Assembly (NCBI RefSeq): GCF_004217445.1
Contig: NZ_SHKX01000011.1
Location: 213,526 to 277,525 of the forward strand
Origin: Fluviicoccus keumensis
Lineage (GTDB): Bacteria > Pseudomonadota > Gammaproteobacteria > Pseudomonadales > Moraxellaceae
Direction: 5' to 3'
Length of the DNA stretch: 64,000 nucleotides
Shown: positions 61,598 to 64,000 of the stretch, piece by piece
How positions within the stretch are numbered: position 1 is the first letter of the stretch
Layout: each line of letters opens with the position of its first letter
Made by a program: the position numbers and the translations under genes
Notes under the pieces: model-generated
Database searches by the model: none
Told to the model about the DNA's origin: nothing
What the model saw: the letters and a program-made list of their open reading frames with translations, nothing else

Positions 61598-62383
61598 ATG
61601 AATGATGAGATGCTGTTGCTGGCCGGTAAGACCTATGAATCCCGGCTACTGGTGGGTACGGGCAAGTACCGCGACCTGGAAGAGACCCGACTGGCCATTG
61701 AGGCCAGCGGCGCGGAAATCGTGACGGTGGCGGTACGCCGCACCAACATCGGCCAGACGCCCGGCGAGCCCAACCTGCTGGATGTGATCAGCCCGGACAA
61801 GTACACCATCCTGCCGAATACCGCCGGTTGCTATACCGCTGACGACGCGGTGCGCACCTGCCGTCTGGCCCGCGAATTGCTGGACGGACATTCGCTGGTC
61901 AAGCTGGAAGTGCTGGGTGATGAAAAGACCCTGTACCCGAACGTGGTGGAAACGCTGAAGGCGGCGGAAGTGCTGGTCAAGGATGGTTTCCAGGTGATGG
62001 TCTATACCTCGGATGATCCCATCATTGCCAAGCAGCTGGAAGAAATGGGTTGCGTGGCGGTAATGCCACTGGGCAGCCTGATCGGCTCCGGCCTGGGCAT
62101 CATCAATCCGTATAACCTGCGCATCATCATGGAACAGGCGACGGTACCGATCATTGTCGATGCCGGGGTCGGCACCGCTTCCGATGCCGCCATCGCCATG
62201 GAACTGGGCTGCGCCGGGGTGCTGATGAACACTGCCATTGCCAAGGCGAAAAATCCGGTGCTGATGGCCTCCGCGATGAAGAAGGCTGTCGAAGCCGGTC
62301 GCGAGGCCTGGCTGGCCGGACGCATGCCCCGCAAGCTTTACGCCTCGGCTTCCAGTCCGCTGGACGGCCTGTTTTTCAAGTAA
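61598..62383 (+). CDS. thiG: Thiazole synthase ThiG
   Basis: 261 residues from the ATG at 61598, nine bases after GGAGG. TIM-barrel enzyme: LLVGTGKYRDLEETRLAIEA, TVAVRRTNIGQ, NTAGCYTADDAVRTCRLARE, the Schiff-base Lys in LVKLEVLGD and the phosphate loop VDAGVGTASDAAIAMELG. It condenses deoxyxylulose phosphate, dehydroglycine and ThiS-thiocarboxylate into the thiazole phosphate. Operon with thiS. Confidence 0.97.
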   Translation: MNDEMLLLAGKTYESRLLVGTGKYRDLEETRLAIEASGAEIVTVAVRRTNIGQTPGEPNLLDVISPDKYTILPNTAGCYTADDAVRTCRLARELLDGHSLVKLEVLGDEKTLYPNVVETLKAAEVLVKDGFQVMVYTSDDPIIAKQLEEMGCVAVMPLGSLIGSGLGIINPYNLRIIMEQATVPIIVDAGVGTASDAAIAMELGCAGVLMNTAIAKAKNPVLMASAMKKAVEAGREAWLAGRMPRKLYASASSPLDGLFFK

Positions 62384-62405
62384 CCCGATCAGAAGTCCCG
62401 CTGCC

Positions 62406-63125
62406 ATGACTGAACCCGTTGCCAATCCCGCCGCCGATGTTCCCGAGGAACACAAGCGGCGCATCCTGACTTTCATGAAGCGCTCGTCGGCATTCACCAC
62501 CTCGCAAAAGCAGGGGCTGGAACAGTTCGGCGGCCGCTACCTGCTGAACATGGAAGGCCAAACCTTCAATCAGGAGGCCGTGTTTGGTCGCGTGGCACCG
62601 CTGACGGTGGAAATCGGTTTCGGTATGGGCTATTCGCTGGTGCAGATGGCGCAGGCCGCGCCGGAGCGCGATTTCATCGGCATCGAGATTCATCCCAACG
62701 GCATTGCGCAAATCTGTTTTGAAGCGGGTAGCGTGGATCTGCCCAACCTGCGGGTGATGGATGCCGACGCCCTGCTGGCGCTGGAGCATTTCTTCCCCGA
62801 TGCCTGTATTGACACGGTGCAACTGTATTTTGCCGACCCCTGGCCGAAGAAGAAGCACCACAAGCGTCGTTTTGTGCAGACGCACATCATGCAGTTGATT
62901 CGCCGCAAGCTGAAGACGGGCGGGGTGTTCCACGCCGCGACCGACTGGCAGCCCTATGCGGACTGGATGCTGGAGATTCTGGAAGTCGCTGAGGGGTTCG
63001 AGAACATGGCCGGGCCCGGACAGTTTGCCGAACGCCCGGATTTCCGTCCGTTGACCAAGTTCGAGAACCGTGGCCAGAAGCTGGGCCACGGTGTGTGGGA
63101 CGTGCTTTACCGCAAGGTGGCCTGA
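62406..63125 (+). CDS. trmB: tRNA (guanine(46)-N(7))-methyltransferase
   Basis: 239 residues. SAM motif VEIGFGMGYSLVQMA, IGIEIHPNGIAQICFE, and the signature FADPWPKKKHHKRRFVQ. A long N-terminal extension (~45 residues, RRILTFMKRSSAFTTSQKQG) is typical of proteobacterial TrmB. It forms m7G46 in tRNA variable loops. It follows thiG by 22 bases, as commonly seen, and is convergent with the metallo-hydrolase gene (6-base gap). Confidence 0.96.
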   Translation: MTEPVANPAADVPEEHKRRILTFMKRSSAFTTSQKQGLEQFGGRYLLNMEGQTFNQEAVFGRVAPLTVEIGFGMGYSLVQMAQAAPERDFIGIEIHPNGIAQICFEAGSVDLPNLRVMDADALLALEHFFPDACIDTVQLYFADPWPKKKHHKRRFVQTHIMQLIRRKLKTGGVFHAATDWQPYADWMLEILEVAEGFENMAGPGQFAERPDFRPLTKFENRGQKLGHGVWDVLYRKVA

Positions 63126-63131
63126 CCGCGC

Positions 63132-64000
63132 TCAGACGGTGATGGTCTGCATGTATTCCGCGACCTTCACCGTCATCGGCGTTTGTTCCTCGATGTATTT
63201 GCGCTGGTGGTCGGCGGCATCCGGCTCGCCATGCACCAGATAGATGCGGGTCTGCGGCGTCAGCGCCGAGGCCTTCAGCCATTCCGTGATTTCCGCATAA
63301 TCCGCGTGACCCGACAGGCCGTCGAGCAATTCGACATGCGCCGCGCAGGGCACATAAGCCCCGTGAATCTTGATCGCTTCGGCCCCTTCCAGCATATTCG
63401 CCCCCCGCGTTCCCCCCGCCTGAAATCCGGTAAACATGATGGTGTTTTTCGGGAAGGGCAGCAGCCGCTTCATGTGATGCAGGATGCGTCCGCCGGTGGC
63501 CATGCCGCTGCCCGCGATGATGATATGGCTGCCGTCTTCCTCGCTCAACTGCTTGGACTGATCGACGGTGCGGGTAAAGGTAGTGGCCTGGCAGAGGCTG
63601 CGGCATTCCTCCGCGCTCAACCGGTGCAGCTCGTTGTATTCGCAATAGATTTCCGACGCATCAATCGCCATCGGGCTGTCGAGGAAAATCGGCACGCGCT
63701 TGATGCGTTGTTCATCCATCAGCCGCGTGAGCATGTGCAGGAGTATTTGCGTGCGGCCGACCGCGAAGCTGGGCACCGCCAGTACACCGCCGCGCCGGGC
63801 AGTCTCATTGACAATGGTTTCCAGTTGCTGCCACGGATCGTTGCTGGTGTGCTGCCGGTTGCCATAAGTGGACTCCAGTACCAGCAGATCCAGCGCGGGC
63901 AGCGGCGCGGGCGGGAACATGAACAGGTCGTTGGGCCGACCGACATCGCCCGAGAAACCGACGGTTTTGCCTTCCCCGGCGATGATGGTGCTGCCCGCAC
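63132..64000 (-). CDS. Beta-CASP metallo-beta-lactamase RNA hydrolase (C-terminal part)
   Basis: The last ~289 codons of a gene whose start lies beyond the window; the frame is open to base 64000. Visible are GFSGDVGRPNDLF, LVLESTYGNR, the beta-CASP helix region (PSFAVGRTQILLHML), IIAGSGMATGGRILHHM and the C-terminal zinc-ligand motifs LSGHADY and YLVHGEPDA of the RNA-specificity type. Such enzymes are cytoplasmic ribonucleases of the YSH1/CPSF73-like group. The HxHxDH metal motif is expected upstream, outside the window. Confidence 0.9.
   Translation of the reverse strand, partial: AGSTIIAGEGKTVGFSGDVGRPNDLFMFPPAPLPALDLLVLESTYGNRQHTSNDPWQQLETIVNETARRGGVLAVPSFAVGRTQILLHMLTRLMDEQRIKRVPIFLDSPMAIDASEIYCEYNELHRLSAEECRSLCQATTFTRTVDQSKQLSEEDGSHIIIAGSGMATGGRILHHMKRLLPFPKNTIMFTGFQAGGTRGANMLEGAEAIKIHGAYVPCAAHVELLDGLSGHADYAEITEWLKASALTPQTRIYLVHGEPDAADHQRKYIEEQTPMTVKVAEYMQTITV

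Overview
The window is a chromosomal segment of a Gram-negative betaproteobacterium, most likely in or near the Neisseriales (Chromobacteriaceae or Chitinibacteraceae type). This rests on the gene orders tig-clpP-clpX, ffs-dnaX-ybaB-recR, rnd-ycgL, rsmD/M16 pair/ftsY and rpoH/thiS-thiG-trmB, and on the acnD-prpF version of the methylcitrate cycle. Species assignment is inference. Almost all of the window is coding; no gene-free stretch exceeds 300 bases (the longest are 2110-2360 and 59861-60095). No rRNA, tRNA, CRISPR array, integrase or transposase was seen.

Layout. 1-2109: end of acnD and all of prpF (propionate catabolism), separated by a palindromic repeat element. 2361-7136: a four-gene operon of exported proteins sharing a short motif after the signal peptide. 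7220-13885: a 2221-residue RTX-type repeat protein with a discoidin-like insert and a C-terminal type I secretion tail. 14021-17459: tig, clpP, clpX. 17586-20879: a lipoprotein fusing a MauG-type di-heme peroxidase to FG-GAP/ASPIC repeats, lying between clpX and lon. 21054-23474: lon. 23624-26388: PhaC-like hydrolase/synthase, gamma-carbonic anhydrase, nitroreductase and thioesterase-fold protein. 26480-29356: hybrid histidine kinase. 29432-34398: TetR regulator with an RND adaptor and pump. 34463-37078 (minus): TviB-like nucleotide-sugar dehydrogenase, TetR regulator, acyltransferase. 37233-42546: small conserved protein, AcoX-like kinase, htpX, alaA, msrB, glutathione peroxidase, ogt. 42624-45626: 4.5S RNA, dnaX, ybaB, recR. 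45741-52803: SRPBCC protein, acyl-CoA dehydrogenase, rnd, ycgL, membrane protein, MoxR/VWA pair, helicase. 52918-59477: htpG, rsmD, M16 peptidase pair, ftsY. 59549-64000: cytochrome c5, rpoH, DUF423, thiS, thiG, trmB and a beta-CASP metallo-hydrolase cut by the window end.

How the genes work together. Protein quality control is concentrated here: trigger factor, ClpXP, Lon, HtpX, HtpG, MsrB and the heat-shock sigma factor RpoH. A near-consensus sigma-32 promoter precedes htpG. A second theme is the cell surface: the four-gene secreted operon, the RTX protein and the peroxidase-ASPIC lipoprotein are locally AT-richer than the housekeeping genes. The last two are also the only genes where I see homopolymer G tracts of 8-9 bases (two in the RTX gene, one in the lipoprotein gene), which suggests phase-variable surface loci. 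The most unusual content is therefore 2361-13885 and 17586-20879.
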